The notes beneath the pieces were generated by a model. It saw only the letters and a list, made by a program, of their open reading frames with translations. It did no database searches and was not told where the DNA came from. Source: Beijerinckiaceae bacterium (lineage in GTDB: Bacteria > Pseudomonadota > Alphaproteobacteria > Rhizobiales > Beijerinckiaceae). From it: a stretch of DNA of 7,195 nt. Location of the stretch: assembly GCA_947455285.1 (NCBI GenBank), contig CANGOK010000174.1, positions 1 through 7,195 of the forward strand. Direction: 5' to 3'. Numbering within the stretch: position 1 is the stretch's first letter; each line of letters opens with the position of its first letter. Both the position numbers and the translations under genes were made by a program. Below, one piece after another: positions 6,833-7,195 of this stretch.

Positions 6833-7099
6833 ATCGAATTCGACCCGATCAAGCGTCAACTCACCCTCGAACACCGGGGGCTCGACATGGCGCGGGCAGG
6901 CGAGATTTTCGATCACACGACACTGACCATCAAAGACGACCGCAAGGATTATGGCGAGCTGCGTTTCATCACGATTGGTTGGCTGGCCGGACGCATGGTC
7001 GTGTTGGTCTGGACGCCGCGCGGCGCGCGGCGTCGGATCATCAGCTTGAGGAAAGCCAATGACCGCGAACAAGCGCTCTACGGGCGACGACTGGATTGA
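6827..7099 (+). CDS. brnT: BrnT-family toxin without an ordinary start codon
   Basis: Ribonuclease toxin of the BrnT family (RelE-like fold). Family features run from IEFDPIKR at 6833 through RGLDMARAGEIFD, DDRKDYGELRFITIGWL, VVLVWTPRG and RRIISLRKANDREQALY to the stop at 7097-7099. Family similarity thus begins at about 6833, yet no in-frame ATG, GTG or TTG exists between the upstream stop (6782-6784) and 6887. The ATG at 6887 would delete about the first 18 residues, including the first strand. The feature start here is the ATT at 6827, where an ATG would give MSIEFDP; ACA at 6821 would be the place for MKISIEFDP. Either an unusual start such as ATT is used or the gene has lost its start. 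No Shine-Dalgarno is visible at 6827. The last 41 nt overlap brnA, a common arrangement for this pair. The family call is strong; whether it is expressed is doubtful. Confidence 0.8.
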   Translation: MSIEFDPIKRQLTLEHRGLDMARAGEIFDHTTLTIKDDRKDYGELRFITIGWLAGRMVVLVWTPRGARRRIISLRKANDREQALYGRRLD

Positions 7100-7195
7100 C
7101 GAAGACGACGCCCCCGACCTGTCGACGCCAGACTATCAGGTGAAATTGTCAGCCACGTCGCCGCGACGCGGCCGCCCCAAAGCTGAATCGACAAA
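7059..7195 (+). CDS. brnA: BrnA-family antitoxin, N-terminal part, continues beyond window
   Basis: Antitoxin partner of BrnT, normally a ribbon-helix-helix DNA-binding protein that neutralises the toxin and represses the operon. Only 45 codons are inside the window: MTANKRSTGDDWIDEDDAPD, then LSTPDYQVKLSATSPRR and GRPKAEST. The DDWIDEDDAPDLS stretch and the GRPKAES motif before the (unseen) helical domain are typical of BrnA. GAGG at 7048-7051 stands 7 nt before the ATG, so it has its own good ribosome binding site inside the end of brnT, and it could be translated even if brnT is not. The DNA-binding region lies outside the window. Confidence 0.85.
   Translation, partial: MTANKRSTGDDWIDEDDAPDLSTPDYQVKLSATSPRRGRPKAEST

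Overview
The window is GC-rich, densely packed bacterial DNA with long antisense open frames and ATGA gene overlaps. The protein types (a YegD-like Hsp70, NitT/TauT-family ABC transporter genes, a BrnT/BrnA module) and the style of the GC-rich intergenic palindromes suggest an alphaproteobacterium, probably Hyphomicrobiales (Rhizobiales). That assignment is an inference from style and gene content, not from a marker gene.

Layout. (1) Positions 1-1319, plus strand: a short YegD-like Hsp70-family ATPase whose start codon straddles the left edge. (2) 1320-1508: a gene-free gap between convergent genes, holding two GC-rich hairpins that look like a dispersed palindromic repeat. (3) 1509-3587, minus strand: a two-gene unit, with a MetE/UROD-superfamily protein (346 aa, MetE-like zinc ligands) followed 27 bp later by a periplasmic NitT/TauT/SsuA-type substrate-binding protein. 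(4) 3588-3708: a divergent promoter region with a near-perfect 11-bp direct repeat between two candidate -35 boxes. (5) 3709-4358, plus strand: a Phd/YefM-PIN (VapC-type) toxin-antitoxin module whose antitoxin frame is cut by an in-frame amber codon. (6) 4457-6770, plus strand: an ABC ATPase and two different inner-membrane permeases, all overlapping, which complete the transporter whose binding protein lies on the other strand. (7) 6771-6832: a very AT-rich spacer, then a brnT-brnA toxin-antitoxin module. brnT has no ordinary start codon where one is expected, and brnA runs off the right edge.

How the genes work together. The binding protein (1509-2519), ATPase and two permeases make a complete NitT/TauT-type importer with a heterodimeric permease. 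The stand-alone MetE-like enzyme shares an operon with the binding protein, so it probably acts on the imported compound or a product of it. The substrate cannot be read from the sequence. The transporter is split into two divergent arms with a toxin-antitoxin module between them, and a second such module follows the last permease. Each module carries a lesion in one partner: a nonsense codon in the first antitoxin, and a missing start codon in the second toxin. The most notable features are the amber codon that separates a perfectly recognisable toxin-binding tail from its antitoxin beside an apparently intact PIN toxin, and the pairing of a MetE-like core methyltransferase with this importer. 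No RNA genes, CRISPR arrays, transposases or integrases were seen.
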